Positions 17,510 through 26,697 of a stretch of DNA of 64,000 nucleotides are shown piece by piece. The notes beneath the pieces are model-generated. The model saw nothing but the letters and a program-made list of their open reading frames with translations. It ran no database searches and was not told the DNA's origin. Numbering within the stretch: position 1 is the first letter of the stretch; every line of letters begins with the position of its first letter. The stretch comes from CAYOUV01 sp963790075 (lineage in GTDB: Bacteria > Chloroflexota > Anaerolineae > Anaerolineales > Villigracilaceae): contig CAWBNG010000008.1 in NCBI GenBank assembly GCA_963790075.1, positions 62,001 through 126,000 of the forward strand. The letters are read 5' to 3'. The translations under genes and the position numbers were made by a program.

Positions 17510-17728
17510 ATGTCGGAGGACACCAAAATCTGGGAATATCAAGTGCTGACCATCGGGAGTGCCTTTGGAAGCAAGGATGAACATATCCAGGAAACACTCA
17601 ACGAATGGGGGGCGGAGGGCTGGGAAGCATTTGCGGTTTATACACCCAGTGTCAGCGATAAAGTCACGATCGTGGCCAAGCGCCCTTTGACCATCAATGA
17701 ACGCCGCCGTCGCTCGATGCCGAGATAA
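17510..17728 (+). CDS. DUF4177-like small protein
   Basis: 72 residues. It has the DUF4177 pattern: an initial WEYQVLTIG strand, a helix, the motif LNEWGAEGWEAFAVY, and a final strand VTIVAKRP. These small alpha/beta proteins are of unknown function. An AAGGAG ribosome-binding site precedes the ATG nine bases after the permease stop, so it is part of the operon. The basic tail RRRRS may bind nucleic acid or membrane. Confidence 0.75.
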   Translation: MSEDTKIWEYQVLTIGSAFGSKDEHIQETLNEWGAEGWEAFAVYTPSVSDKVTIVAKRPLTINERRRRSMPR

Positions 17729-17824
17729 GCGTACCTCCGTTTTTGCAATGCAGTTTGTTGTTCAAGCAAAGCTTCTCTCTTAAACGGCCAAAAGTCGAAA
17801 CAATAAAATTTCACAGGAGAAAAA

Positions 17825-18622
17825 ATGCTCGTTGTGACCTACGCCATCAATTTTCTGGGGATGATTCTATTCCCCATCCTGCTGGGAATCTTTCTGGCCC
17901 GGCGCTTTAAACTATCCTGGAAATTATTCCTGGCAGGCGCCTTAACCTTCATTGCTTCCCAGGTGCTGCACATTCCCTTGCTGCAAGTCCTGACCGCCAT
18001 GTTCAAATCTGGAGCACTCCCCGCTCCGCCACAGGCTTGGTCGAATCTCTTTAATGCTGTTCTGCTGGGTTTGCTGGCCGGAATCTTCGAAGAAACAGCC
18101 CGATTCATCCTGTTCCGCTACATACTCAAATCAGCTCGTAACTGGCAGGAGGGCCTGATGGTCGGCGCCGGTCACGGCGGGATTGAGGCCATCATTCTGG
18201 GATGCCTGACAGCCGCCTCATACGTCACCATGTTGGCTTTGCGCAACGGGGACACCTCAGCGCTGCCCCTGTCCCCGGATCAGCTCGCCGCTTTGAGCCA
18301 GCAGGTTTCGGCTTACTGGTCCGCACCAGTCTATTATTCGCTGCTCGGTTTTGCGGAGCGCATTTTTGCCATCTGCATGCATCTCGCCCTGACAATGATG
18401 GTATTGCGCAGTGTGGCACTCAAACAACCCGTTTGGTTTTGGCTCGCCTTGCTATGGCATGCCGTAATCGATGGTGTCTCGGTCTATTTCCTGCCGATCG
18501 TTGGGGCACTAGGGATCGAGGGGATCATCGGTTTGTTTGCGCTGGTAAACTTGGGCCTGCTCTTCTGGTTGAGGTCATCCCTGACTCCGCCTGCCCAACC
18601 GGAAGCAACTGTCACGGTGTAA
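17825..18622 (+). CDS. YhfC-like intramembrane metalloprotease homologue
   Basis: 265 residues, eight or so TM segments. Motifs are GIFEETARFILFRYIL (Glu89, Glu90), GAGHGGIEAI (His117, Glu121), CMHLALTMMVLRS (His186) and LLWHAVIDG (His212). These polar residues in TM helices match the YhfC/DUF2324 family, related to CAAX-type (ABI) intramembrane proteases often linked to bacteriocin immunity. The ATG has AGGAG five bases upstream. It is the last gene of the gntR operon; a hairpin terminator follows. Confidence 0.82.
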   Translation: MLVVTYAINFLGMILFPILLGIFLARRFKLSWKLFLAGALTFIASQVLHIPLLQVLTAMFKSGALPAPPQAWSNLFNAVLLGLLAGIFEETARFILFRYILKSARNWQEGLMVGAGHGGIEAIILGCLTAASYVTMLALRNGDTSALPLSPDQLAALSQQVSAYWSAPVYYSLLGFAERIFAICMHLALTMMVLRSVALKQPVWFWLALLWHAVIDGVSVYFLPIVGALGIEGIIGLFALVNLGLLFWLRSSLTPPAQPEATVTV

Positions 18623-18630
18623 TTTATTTC

Positions 18631-18668
18631 CAAAGCAGGCCGTCATACTTCATTGATGGCCTGCTTTG
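18631..18668. terminator. hairpin terminator after the gntR operon
   Basis: An 11-bp perfect stem (CAAAGCAGGCC / GGCCTGCTTTG) with a 16-nt loop lies just after the YhfC-like stop and before a convergent gene. No strong T-run follows on the plus strand. Confidence 0.6.
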
Positions 18669-18682
18669 ATTATCCAATCATC

Positions 18683-18706
18683 TATATAGAACATTGGTTC
18701 TATATA
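18683..18706. repeat. A+T-rich 10-bp inverted repeat
   Basis: TATATAGAAC and its complement are separated by ATTG. It lies 34 bases past the stop of the minus-strand PEP-synthase-like gene and may help end or stabilise its mRNA. It could also be a protein site. Confidence 0.4.
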
Positions 18707-18739
18707 TTAAGGGAAATCAGAACCTTAGCTCTACTTCAA

Positions 18740-21058
18740 TTACTCGTCTTTTTCGAGATAAGCAACCGCGCGGCCCAGTTCATCATCCATGACCAGTTTC
18801 AAATGATGCCCGGTGCGAAAATCTTCAACCGCAATCAATCGCAAGATTTTTGCCAGAGTTTCGTCAACAGTAATCCATTCCAGCAAACGGCTGGGGGTCT
18901 CATAGAAAAACTTTCGATTGAAGACCACATCCTGGTCATCAAGATAAACAGCCAGTGGATAGATCTGCGCCTCCATCATGTCCTGGAAGAAATGTGTCCC
19001 GAAAGATGGTTCCGGGGCGACGCCAATCCCCTCTCCAGACAGTTCGACCAGGGCACGCGTATTGTAGATATCGGCATAGCCGATATGCACGCCCAAGTCG
19101 GGAGTGGACGTGCCCCAACGTCCAGGCCCCACAGCAATAAAACCCCGCCCTTCCAGCAGGGTATTCAATTGCCCGATCGCCCGTTCCAGCTTATTCCGCT
19201 CGGCTTGTGAAGCCAGACCAAAATAATCCTCCGAAACAAACAGGACAAACCGGATCCCGGAAACATATCCCTTGGGCACCATACGATGTGTGGAGAAAAT
19301 AATATTTTCTTCGGCCAGCTCTGAGGGGAGACGGGCATCCTGCGTATCCTTGATATGGCTTTGCGGCCGGCACTGCAGGATGGCAATCTCGATCTCAGGC
19401 TTAAGTGCGGACGGATCTTTCACATAAACCGTGAACTCGGTATCGACCGGGGAGTGGTAATGCTGCTCCAGCAAGGAAAGCGCCGTCCGCATATATTCCG
19501 CAAAGGAGGTGCGACGCAACATTTGGTCGAACGTGATGACCAGCTTTTCGGGCGACACCATATTGGTGCGGATTGGCGTCAGGTAGCCATCCTGATCGAT
19601 TTGCGCGATATACCGCAGAGGAGGATAACGGGCGGTCAGTACATCTTTGACCGGCAGGGTCTTGAATTGATTTTCTTTGAGATCGATCAAATCCACATAT
19701 TGCTGTGAATAGCGTACGATCGCCTTGACGTCCGCGGCCGGATGCAGGAGCGGATGACTGAGCGCCACCAGCCGGGGATAATCATTGCCAGTCTGATCAA
19801 CCGCCCGCGTGCCTAACCCCCAAACGATGCGGGCAAAACCGTCTTCTTTATGGATTTGCGGAGACCAGCGGTACAAATTACGACTGAAGGCGACTCCCGA
19901 TCCGTGAGGCAGGTAATAGCTTCCAAACTGTTCGCCCTCTACAAATTGCATCAGGATCGCGATCCTTTCATCATAGTCGGCCAGATCATTGTGGTGCCGA
20001 TAGCTGATCACATCCGGATTGACGGCGCTGGCATAGACTCGGGCAATTGCCTGCGTTAAACCAAATAAGTTTTCATCGAATGTCCCCTGGTTTGGGCAGA
20101 AAATACTCTCGTATTTCCCGGCAAAAGAGGTGCCGAAATTGTCCTCCAGCAGGCTCGAGGAACGGATGATCATCGGCCGCTTGTCGGATTCTTTCAGGAC
20201 CTCCTTAAGACGCTCAAGGATCTGAGGTGGAAATTGGCCTTTGGAAAACTCCGCGCAAATCATCGGATATTCTGCCCGAATTTTTGCTTCGGGTTTGTAC
20301 TTCTGATCGTTCCAATGCATCAGCCCGTTGTAGGACATGAAGTTATAAAAAACATCCGAGCCAAGGTAATAAGATACCGGCATCTTGAAGCTTTTTATGA
20401 CTTCGGGCGGAGCGGTTTCCTTCAAGATGCGCATGGACAGCAGCATACCAGCTGCTTTGCCACCAATTTTTCCGCCGCCAAACTTGCGACGTCGAATTTC
20501 CTTGAGATCCCCCACCGTAAACCAGTGGCGGGCGATTTTTAGATACTCCAGATGATCGCTGACCATCGTCCGCAGCAGCACCACCTTGATCTCCTGCAAA
20601 CGCGCCTCGTATTGCCCGCGTTCATCCGGCGGCATGCCTTCGATCATCCCGGCCTGCTCGAACAGCATATCGTGCGGCGCCAGTTCGGGATTGAACCACA
20701 CGAAATCGGAGTCGGTATTGCCACGTTCTGCCAGAATATCGCGGACAGTTCGTTCAAAATCCTGATAAGGAAGGTTATAAGCAAAATAGAAGTCGGTCAG
20801 TGAATCGCGGATACGGCTCAGACGTAACTCCCACAAATCCGACGGTTCTTCGGCAAACGGATCCTGCAAACCTTCCCGCGATTGCAATTCCATGGCCTTC
20901 TGCTGGACTTCAGCCTCGAATTCCTCCTGGGAAATGATTCCGCGCGAGAACAACTCGCGGCGCATCCGTGAACGGATCCGGCTGCCCAGGATCGGATATT
21001 GATTGAGCGTCAGATAAATATTGAGAATATTATCGGGAGAAGGCGTGGGAAATGTCAT
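18740..21058 (-). CDS. PEP/pyruvate-binding (PPDK N-terminal) domain protein
   Basis: 772 residues. An N-terminal helical region of about 190 residues precedes the ATP-grasp nucleotide-binding part of PEP synthase/PPDK: GGGKIGGKAAGM, then RSSSLLEDNFGTSFAGKYES (Arg that contacts the gamma-phosphate), and MQFVEGEQFGSYYLPHGSGV. I see neither the phosphohistidine swivel (no TxxGGxTxHxA motif) nor the PEP-binding TIM barrel. The C-terminal 200 residues are a different domain with GRGFIAVGPGRWGTSTPDLG. It therefore cannot be a normal PEP synthase; a phosphotransferase of unknown target is possible. The gene ends dnaN's neighbourhood but has its own upstream terminator boundary. Confidence 0.75.
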   Translation of the reverse strand: MTFPTPSPDNILNIYLTLNQYPILGSRIRSRMRRELFSRGIISQEEFEAEVQQKAMELQSREGLQDPFAEEPSDLWELRLSRIRDSLTDFYFAYNLPYQDFERTVRDILAERGNTDSDFVWFNPELAPHDMLFEQAGMIEGMPPDERGQYEARLQEIKVVLLRTMVSDHLEYLKIARHWFTVGDLKEIRRRKFGGGKIGGKAAGMLLSMRILKETAPPEVIKSFKMPVSYYLGSDVFYNFMSYNGLMHWNDQKYKPEAKIRAEYPMICAEFSKGQFPPQILERLKEVLKESDKRPMIIRSSSLLEDNFGTSFAGKYESIFCPNQGTFDENLFGLTQAIARVYASAVNPDVISYRHHNDLADYDERIAILMQFVEGEQFGSYYLPHGSGVAFSRNLYRWSPQIHKEDGFARIVWGLGTRAVDQTGNDYPRLVALSHPLLHPAADVKAIVRYSQQYVDLIDLKENQFKTLPVKDVLTARYPPLRYIAQIDQDGYLTPIRTNMVSPEKLVITFDQMLRRTSFAEYMRTALSLLEQHYHSPVDTEFTVYVKDPSALKPEIEIAILQCRPQSHIKDTQDARLPSELAEENIIFSTHRMVPKGYVSGIRFVLFVSEDYFGLASQAERNKLERAIGQLNTLLEGRGFIAVGPGRWGTSTPDLGVHIGYADIYNTRALVELSGEGIGVAPEPSFGTHFFQDMMEAQIYPLAVYLDDQDVVFNRKFFYETPSRLLEWITVDETLAKILRLIAVEDFRTGHHLKLVMDDELGRAVAYLEKDE

Positions 21059-21070
21059 AATTCTATTTTA

Positions 21071-21108
21071 ACAAAAACAGGGGCGACACACAGTGTGTCG
21101 CCCCTGTT
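21071..21108 (-). terminator. intrinsic terminator of dnaN
   Basis: A perfect 14-bp stem (AACAGGGGCGACAC / GTGTCGCCCCTGTT) with a 5-nt loop is followed on the minus strand by TTTTTGTT. It lies 12 bases after the dnaN stop. Confidence 0.9.
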
Positions 21109-21119
21109 GGATTCACACA

Positions 21120-22250
21120 TTAACCCAGGTGCATCGGCATGATTACATGCAGGAAATCATCATCGCCGACTGGACGGACCACCCCGGGGGCATTCGAGGC
21201 AGTCGTCTCGATCGCCACGTTCGGTGATTTGATCACTTCGAGCACCTCACGCAAGAACTTGACATTGAAGGCAATCAACAGGCCAACGCCATCAACGGTC
21301 GCTTCCACGATGGTCTCATTCTTGCCAGTCTCTTCGGAAGTAGCTGAGATTTCCACCTCGCTCAATTCTAGATCACCGTTGGATTTGATATCCAATCGCG
21401 CCACGTTGGAGCCCTCGCGCGCAAAGATTTCAGCTTGTTTGCAGGCTTTGAGCAACGAGGCGGTCGAAACCAGCGTGCGAGACTTGTACGAGCGCGGGAT
21501 GATCTGCTGATAATCCGGGAAGGTGCCATCGATCAACTGTGAAACCAATTCCACATCCTTGACTCGGAAGATCACCTGTCCGCGTCCCTTGGGCACCACC
21601 ATCGAGATCATCTCATCGCCGTCGCCGGCGATCCGCGCCAGTTCGTTCAGCGCGCGGGCCGGGATGATGGCGTTGATCGGGTGCTGGGTAGGGGAAGAAA
21701 TCGTCGCCTTGCGCACCGAGAGCCGGAAGCCATCCGCAGCAGCCATGGTGATCTGGTCATTGTCCACAGTGACCAAGACGCCCATCAGCACCGGGCGGGC
21801 CTCGTCGGTCGAGGCGGCCAGGGCTACCTGCTGGATCATCTCGCGAAAATCCACCACGTTCAGCTGCACTGCGCCGTCCATATCGGGTACAGGCAGAGGG
21901 GGAAATTCCTGCGCATCGATGCACTTGATGTCCGTATTGGAAGTACCACCGATCAAATGCAGAGTCTGCGAGCTGCTATCCAAAGTCAATGAGACCTGGT
22001 CACTGGGTAATGTATTGATCAGATCGACAAAAGTGCGCGCCGGCACAGTCGTCGAGCCTTCCTCTTCGATCCGGGCCTGGATCCAGCAGGTAATTCCCAT
22101 TTCCAGGTTCGTCGCGGAGAGCCGCAGGCGACCTTCATCGCTCGCAATTAATACATTGGCTAGTACGGGCAGGGTGCTTCGGGGAGAAACAGCTCTGGAC
22201 ACAATCCCGAGACCACGAGCCAGATTCTCTTGCAGGACTGTTACTTTCAT
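21120..22250 (-). CDS. dnaN: DNA polymerase III beta subunit (sliding clamp)
   Basis: 376 residues, full length. Three repeated clamp domains are evident, starting MKVTVLQENLARGLGIVSRAV and ending with HVIMPMHLG, close to the usual C-terminal clamp signature (VIMPMRL). It holds the replicative polymerase on DNA and is a hub for DNA-repair partners. dnaA and recF are not adjacent, so this is not a standard dnaA-dnaN operon, but two parS-like sites lie 5.4-6.1 kb away. A GAGAGG sequence precedes the ATG. Confidence 0.97.
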   Translation of the reverse strand: MKVTVLQENLARGLGIVSRAVSPRSTLPVLANVLIASDEGRLRLSATNLEMGITCWIQARIEEEGSTTVPARTFVDLINTLPSDQVSLTLDSSSQTLHLIGGTSNTDIKCIDAQEFPPLPVPDMDGAVQLNVVDFREMIQQVALAASTDEARPVLMGVLVTVDNDQITMAAADGFRLSVRKATISSPTQHPINAIIPARALNELARIAGDGDEMISMVVPKGRGQVIFRVKDVELVSQLIDGTFPDYQQIIPRSYKSRTLVSTASLLKACKQAEIFAREGSNVARLDIKSNGDLELSEVEISATSEETGKNETIVEATVDGVGLLIAFNVKFLREVLEVIKSPNVAIETTASNAPGVVRPVGDDDFLHVIMPMHLG

Positions 22251-22291
22251 GGCCTGTCCTCTCGTGCAGTGGTATTACTCAAAGTATATCA

Positions 22292-24223
22292 TTAACCGAC
22301 AAAGGCTGAGATGATCAGCCCGAGCAGGCCCAACGCCAACTGCAGGGTGAACAGGGCGGCGAAGACATACATCACGACCGTCCAACCAGATGAACTGGCC
22401 GCAGAATGTACTTCCTGCCCTTCGGCCATTTGGCGCACGATTTGGGTCACCTGCCCGGCCAGCGCTGACGGTGAGCGCGGCACACTCCCGGCCCAGGCCA
22501 CATCCGGCGTCTCGTCTGGGACGATCACCTGCCGGCCGTTGAATTCGCGCAGCCATAGACGCAGCGCTTCCGGTGGTTTGACCGCCAACGATCCCGGCAA
22601 TACGATTGCCTTGACTTGCTGCCTCAGCTCCGGTGGTAACCCCTCTTCCAGATTTTGCAGGGTGACCGGCAGTTTGGGCAATTGCTTCTCCAATGCGGAG
22701 CGGATCTCAGCTCCCAGCCCAGTCCCTTCCGAAGCCAGGACCAGCACCGGGAATTGGGCGTGTTTGGAGGCCAGCGCCTGGATCGCCTGCAAGCCGTCGC
22801 GCCGCAGGGCCTGCCAGTGATAGATCAGCAAGACCACGAACAGGACCAATGCCTGCAATGCATTCAGGACTTCCCCGGAAAAACCTTCCGGGCGTTGCCC
22901 CAACAGAGCGCTCAGCAGCAGGAAGACCAGCCGCACGGCCGAGACCATACCTCCGACCACGCCGCCGAACAACACAAAGTACAGGTAAGTCTTGCGCACC
23001 ACTGAACGCCGGGCGTGGTCACCTTCGTCGCCGATCCCGAGCGCCTCGCCCTGCATCGGAGACCAGGCCAGCAGCCAAAGCGGCAGCCCGGCCAGGATCG
23101 TCGCCAGCGCAGCCGTCAGCCGCGGGCGCAGCGCTTCAGCCCACAGGCCGATCCCGAGCGCCGTATCGATCACAAAGGACAACAGCATGCTGACGCCAAT
23201 GAAGGTCGCAAGCAGTCCGATCAGCGACAGAATGTAATAGTAAAACCGCCGCAAGCCGGCTCGCCGCGGGGCCTCGGCTACTGCATCCAGATCCCGGTTG
23301 AGCCAGCGGCCGTAGTAAGCCCAGACGCCAGCCAGCGGGAATCCGATCGAAAGCGGACCATTGATCTGCTGCATCAGGCCGTCGAATCCCAGGTGCTCGC
23401 CGAAAACCAGCCGCAAGAGCGCGTCGACCACGATCCCGGCCACTGACAGCACCACGGTCACGCCCGCCAGGGACAGGACGTACAGCACCGCCAGACGCAT
23501 GACAGATTGGCGTTCACCGGCCTGCGAGAGGGAGTTTTGCACGGCACGCCAGCACCAGGCCCACAAGGGTGCTCCCAGCACGGCAAAGGCCAGTCCATTC
23601 GCCAGCCAGGTTTGATCCACCCTGCCAACCAGGTCCCCGATCGGGCGGGTCAGCACGAATTGCAGCAGCTGCTGCAACCCAGCCACCAGCAGTCCCAGCC
23701 CGTACAGGACCCAAATGTAGCGGTAGAGCCGGCGGATGTCGCGCAGGTTATCCTTGGGTTCGACCGTCGCCCACTCATCGCGCACCACCAGCAGAAAGTA
23801 AGCCGCAATCAACAGGTTCATGGCGATCGCGATCAGGTTGTCGACCCAGTTCTGCCCTGCGCCAAGCACTGCCCGCGAGCTCGAGAATCCAAAGGCCGAG
23901 ACCAGGGCCCGGTCGACCAGCGCCAGCAGGTTTTGGACCACCGGTATCAACAGTCCCAGCAAAGCGCCATACAGGAAGGCAGCCCGGACGGCGGAAGCGT
24001 GTTCCTCCTCATCCTGCCGGGCACTGCGCTGCGCGGCCCACCAGTGCAGGGCAAAGACCGGCACCCCCACCAGGATCAGGGCCAATCCCTGGGCCAGGCT
24101 GTCGACCGTGTTGGTTACTGTGGATGAAAAGATCACACGCACCAGCCCGATCAGGCCCCACAAGACCACTTCCAGGCTGATGATGGCCACCGCGTAAAAG
24201 TAAAGTCGTCGCACTGTCCTCAT
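22292..24223 (-). CDS. DUF5671-repeat multi-pass membrane protein
   Basis: 643 residues. Several repeats of a module of about 130 residues, each beginning like RRLYFYAVAIISL / RRLYRYIWVLYGLG / RRFYYYILSLIGLL and each with four or so TM helices (DUF5671 pattern). A soluble domain near 480-600 (PVLVLASEGTGLGAEI, then VPDETPDVAW) precedes a last TM helix. The ATG at 24223 has an AGAGGAG site; longer frames upstream are not supported. Function unknown; perhaps a membrane channel or sensor. It forms a pair with the next small membrane-anchored gene. Confidence 0.75.
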   Translation of the reverse strand: MRTVRRLYFYAVAIISLEVVLWGLIGLVRVIFSSTVTNTVDSLAQGLALILVGVPVFALHWWAAQRSARQDEEEHASAVRAAFLYGALLGLLIPVVQNLLALVDRALVSAFGFSSSRAVLGAGQNWVDNLIAIAMNLLIAAYFLLVVRDEWATVEPKDNLRDIRRLYRYIWVLYGLGLLVAGLQQLLQFVLTRPIGDLVGRVDQTWLANGLAFAVLGAPLWAWCWRAVQNSLSQAGERQSVMRLAVLYVLSLAGVTVVLSVAGIVVDALLRLVFGEHLGFDGLMQQINGPLSIGFPLAGVWAYYGRWLNRDLDAVAEAPRRAGLRRFYYYILSLIGLLATFIGVSMLLSFVIDTALGIGLWAEALRPRLTAALATILAGLPLWLLAWSPMQGEALGIGDEGDHARRSVVRKTYLYFVLFGGVVGGMVSAVRLVFLLLSALLGQRPEGFSGEVLNALQALVLFVVLLIYHWQALRRDGLQAIQALASKHAQFPVLVLASEGTGLGAEIRSALEKQLPKLPVTLQNLEEGLPPELRQQVKAIVLPGSLAVKPPEALRLWLREFNGRQVIVPDETPDVAWAGSVPRSPSALAGQVTQIVRQMAEGQEVHSAASSSGWTVVMYVFAALFTLQLALGLLGLIISAFVG

Positions 24224-24234
24224 GGCGTTCTCCT

Positions 24235-24720
24235 CTAATAGGTCGGGGCCGGCTTCGGGGGAGTCTGGTACCAGTCCCAGCCCCAGTAGGGATAGGGCAT
24301 CTGCGAGACCCGCCACTCCCCAGCCTGCCGGACCAGGACAGCCGTCTCAGTCGAGCGGTAGCTATCCGCGAAAGGACCGTTGGCGGTGTGCACCACCGAG
24401 ACGTCCACATAAGCCTCCTGCCCGCGCAGGTCCACTTTACCGACCTCGATCCCGGTCCCGCGCAGGTTCAACTGGTTGCTCAAGAAGGCCTGGCGAAACT
24501 GGTCGAAGGTCGGCTTGTTGTTTTTCTCGGCCAGGTAGCCGTAGGCGCGCTCGTAATCCCGCTGATGCAGCGCCAGCGCGTAGTTATGGACGATTGCTTC
24601 AGGCGTGTCTTCCGGCAGGTAAGTCTGCGTATCCTTACGAGCGTAGAAGAGCGCCAGCGAGAGCACGACCAGGGCGGCGATCGCTACCAGGATGCCGATG
24701 AAAAAACGGTCTTGTTTCAT
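24235..24720 (-). CDS. membrane-anchored NTF2-like (DUF4878-type) protein
   Basis: 161 residues. An N-terminal anchor (FFIGILVAIAALVVLSLALF, about 6-25) is followed by an exported domain with the pattern of NTF2/DUF4878 folds: DTPEAIVHNYALALHQRDYERAYGYL, a FDQFRQAF helix and repeated strands. The C-terminus is rich in Trp, Tyr and Pro. The ATG at 24720 follows AAAGGCGG; the longer frame is unsupported. Stop lies 11 bases before the DUF5671 start, so the two are probably one operon. Role unknown. Confidence 0.65.
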   Translation of the reverse strand: MKQDRFFIGILVAIAALVVLSLALFYARKDTQTYLPEDTPEAIVHNYALALHQRDYERAYGYLAEKNNKPTFDQFRQAFLSNQLNLRGTGIEVGKVDLRGQEAYVDVSVVHTANGPFADSYRSTETAVLVRQAGEWRVSQMPYPYWGWDWYQTPPKPAPTY

Positions 24721-24738
24721 GAAAACCGCCTTTCGAAA

Positions 24739-24768
24739 TTGGAATAAGGATTGAGTCGATTGTATAAT
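24739..24768 (+). promoter_or_regulatory. candidate pepF promoter
   Basis: TTGGAA (24739-24744), 18-nt spacer, TATAAT (24763-24768). It would give a leader of about 110 nt before the pepF ATG. Confidence 0.5.
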
Positions 24769-24887
24769 CTTTAAGGGAAAAAGGCAATCAGCAGGCTTGG
24801 CGCGCGGCCTGACCAGTCGCCCAGCTCCTTTCTCCTTTCCAATTTTGGTATACTTGCCCCATCTCCTAAAATAGAAGAGGAATCTCC

Positions 24888-26693
24888 ATGAGCACACAAA
24901 CCCCTCCCCGCTGGGATCTGTCCAATGTCTATCCGGGTCTGGATTCGAAGGAATTCAAGCAAGGCTGGCAGGACATGCTGGATCAGATCGAAGCCCTGGA
25001 AAAGTTCTACGCAGAAAAGGTCGCTCCGACCGACGCCAAGACCGAGGTGAGTCAGCTGGCCGCGCTGGCCGGCGACTTGATCGACCAGTTCAACGCCGTC
25101 TCTGAACTGGCCTATACCCTCTATGCCTACATCAGTTCGTTCGTGACGACCGACTCGTTCAACCAGCAGGCCAAGCGTATCGAATCCGAGTTCGATACCA
25201 CCGCCGTGCGCCTGGAGCAGTTGCAGACCCAGTCGGCGGCCTGGATCGGTAAAATCGCTCCGCTCCTGCCCCAGATCATCGATAAGGACTCGCGCGCCAA
25301 GGCGCACGCCTTCTTCCTGAAAGAAGCCGCCAAGCAGAGTAAATACCTGATGAGCGAGGCGGAGGAGGCCCTGGCCGCCGAACTGAATTTGAGCGGCGCC
25401 ACCGCCTGGAGCAAGCTGCAGGGCGTGGTCACCTCGCAATTGACGGTCGATTTCGAGCTGGACGGCAAGACCGAAAAGATGCCCATGCCAGCCCTGATCA
25501 ACCTGCGCTCGCACCCGGACGAGGACGTACGCCGCCGGGCTTATGAGGCCGAGAACGAAGCCTGGGCCAGCATCCAGGAAACGCTGGCAGCCGCGATGAA
25601 CAGCATCAAGGGCACAGCCAACACGCTCAACCGCCGCCGCGGGCGCGAAGACGCCCTGCATCCGGCCATCGACATGGCGCGCATCGACCGCCCGACGCTG
25701 GAAGCCATGCTGGAGGCCATGCACGACTCGTTCCCGATGTTCCGCAAGTACTTTAAATCCAAGGCTAAGAAGCTGGGCAAGGACAAGCTGGCCTGGTGGG
25801 ACCTGTTCGCCCCGCTGGGCAAGACCGACACGCTCTACTCCTGGGACGAGGCGCGCGCCTTCATCCTGTCCAACTTTGGCTCCTTCTCTCCCAAGCTGGA
25901 AGCCCTGGCCCGCCGCGCCTTCGACAACAACTGGATCGACGCCGAGATGCGCAAGGGCAAGCGCGGCGGCGCTTTCTGCATGGGCGTGGAGGCGGTCAGG
26001 GAGTCGCGCGTGCTGTGCAATTTCGACGGCTCGCTCGAACAGGTCTCGACCATCGCCCACGAATTGGGTCACGCCTTCCATAACCAGTGCGCCTACGCGG
26101 CCGACAAGACCATCCTGCAGCAGGATACGCCTATGACCCTGGCCGAGACCGCCTCGATCATGTGTGAGACCATCGTCAGCCAGGCCGTACTCAAAGGAGC
26201 CGGCAGCCAGGAAGAGACCCTGGCCGTGCTTGAGAATTCACTGATCAACGCCAGCCAGGTGATCGTCGACATCTACTCGCGCTACCTGTTCGAGAAGGAA
26301 GTCTTCGAAAAGCGCGAGCAGGCCGAGCTCTCGGCTGAAGAGTTGTGCGAAATCATGGAGCAGGCCCAAAAGGACACTTACGGCGATGGCCTGGACGAAC
26401 GCTACCTGCAGCAGTACATGTGGACCTGGAAGCCGCATTACTACAGAACCGGGCTTTCCTTCTACAATTTCCCCTACGCCTTCGGCCTGCTGTTCGGCAC
26501 CGGCCTGTACGCCATCTACCAGCAAAAAGGCGAGGCCTTCGTGCCCGATTACATCAACCTGCTGGCCAGCACCGGCGAAGCACCGGCCGCGGACCTGGCG
26601 GCCCGTTTCGGGATCGACATCCGCACCAAGAAGTTTTGGGCCGACAGCCTAGCGGTGATCGGCGGACAGGTCGACCAGTACTGCGCACTCTAA
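24888..26693 (+). CDS. pepF: oligoendopeptidase F-type M3 zinc metallopeptidase
   Basis: 601 residues, full length. Cytoplasmic peptidase that cuts short peptides. The zinc motif HELGH is at 391-395 with the third ligand Glu420 in LAETAS, a clear M3 signature; the C-terminal catalytic half has YRTGLSFYNFPYAFG. Start MSTQTPPRWDLSNVYPGL resembles M3B PepF enzymes. A cupin gene starts four bases after its stop, so they are co-transcribed. Confidence 0.95.
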   Translation: MSTQTPPRWDLSNVYPGLDSKEFKQGWQDMLDQIEALEKFYAEKVAPTDAKTEVSQLAALAGDLIDQFNAVSELAYTLYAYISSFVTTDSFNQQAKRIESEFDTTAVRLEQLQTQSAAWIGKIAPLLPQIIDKDSRAKAHAFFLKEAAKQSKYLMSEAEEALAAELNLSGATAWSKLQGVVTSQLTVDFELDGKTEKMPMPALINLRSHPDEDVRRRAYEAENEAWASIQETLAAAMNSIKGTANTLNRRRGREDALHPAIDMARIDRPTLEAMLEAMHDSFPMFRKYFKSKAKKLGKDKLAWWDLFAPLGKTDTLYSWDEARAFILSNFGSFSPKLEALARRAFDNNWIDAEMRKGKRGGAFCMGVEAVRESRVLCNFDGSLEQVSTIAHELGHAFHNQCAYAADKTILQQDTPMTLAETASIMCETIVSQAVLKGAGSQEETLAVLENSLINASQVIVDIYSRYLFEKEVFEKREQAELSAEELCEIMEQAQKDTYGDGLDERYLQQYMWTWKPHYYRTGLSFYNFPYAFGLLFGTGLYAIYQQKGEAFVPDYINLLASTGEAPAADLAARFGIDIRTKKFWADSLAVIGGQVDQYCAL

Positions 26694-26697
26694 GGCC

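Noticed and set aside
15000..22250. A full replication origin next to the parS-like sites and dnaN
   Set aside because: No dnaA gene and no cluster of TTATCCACA-like boxes was found. Origin proximity remains only an inference.
24771..26081. 436-codon minus-strand frame over pepF
   Set aside because: Fully antisense to the M3 peptidase; no ribosome-binding site or family motif.
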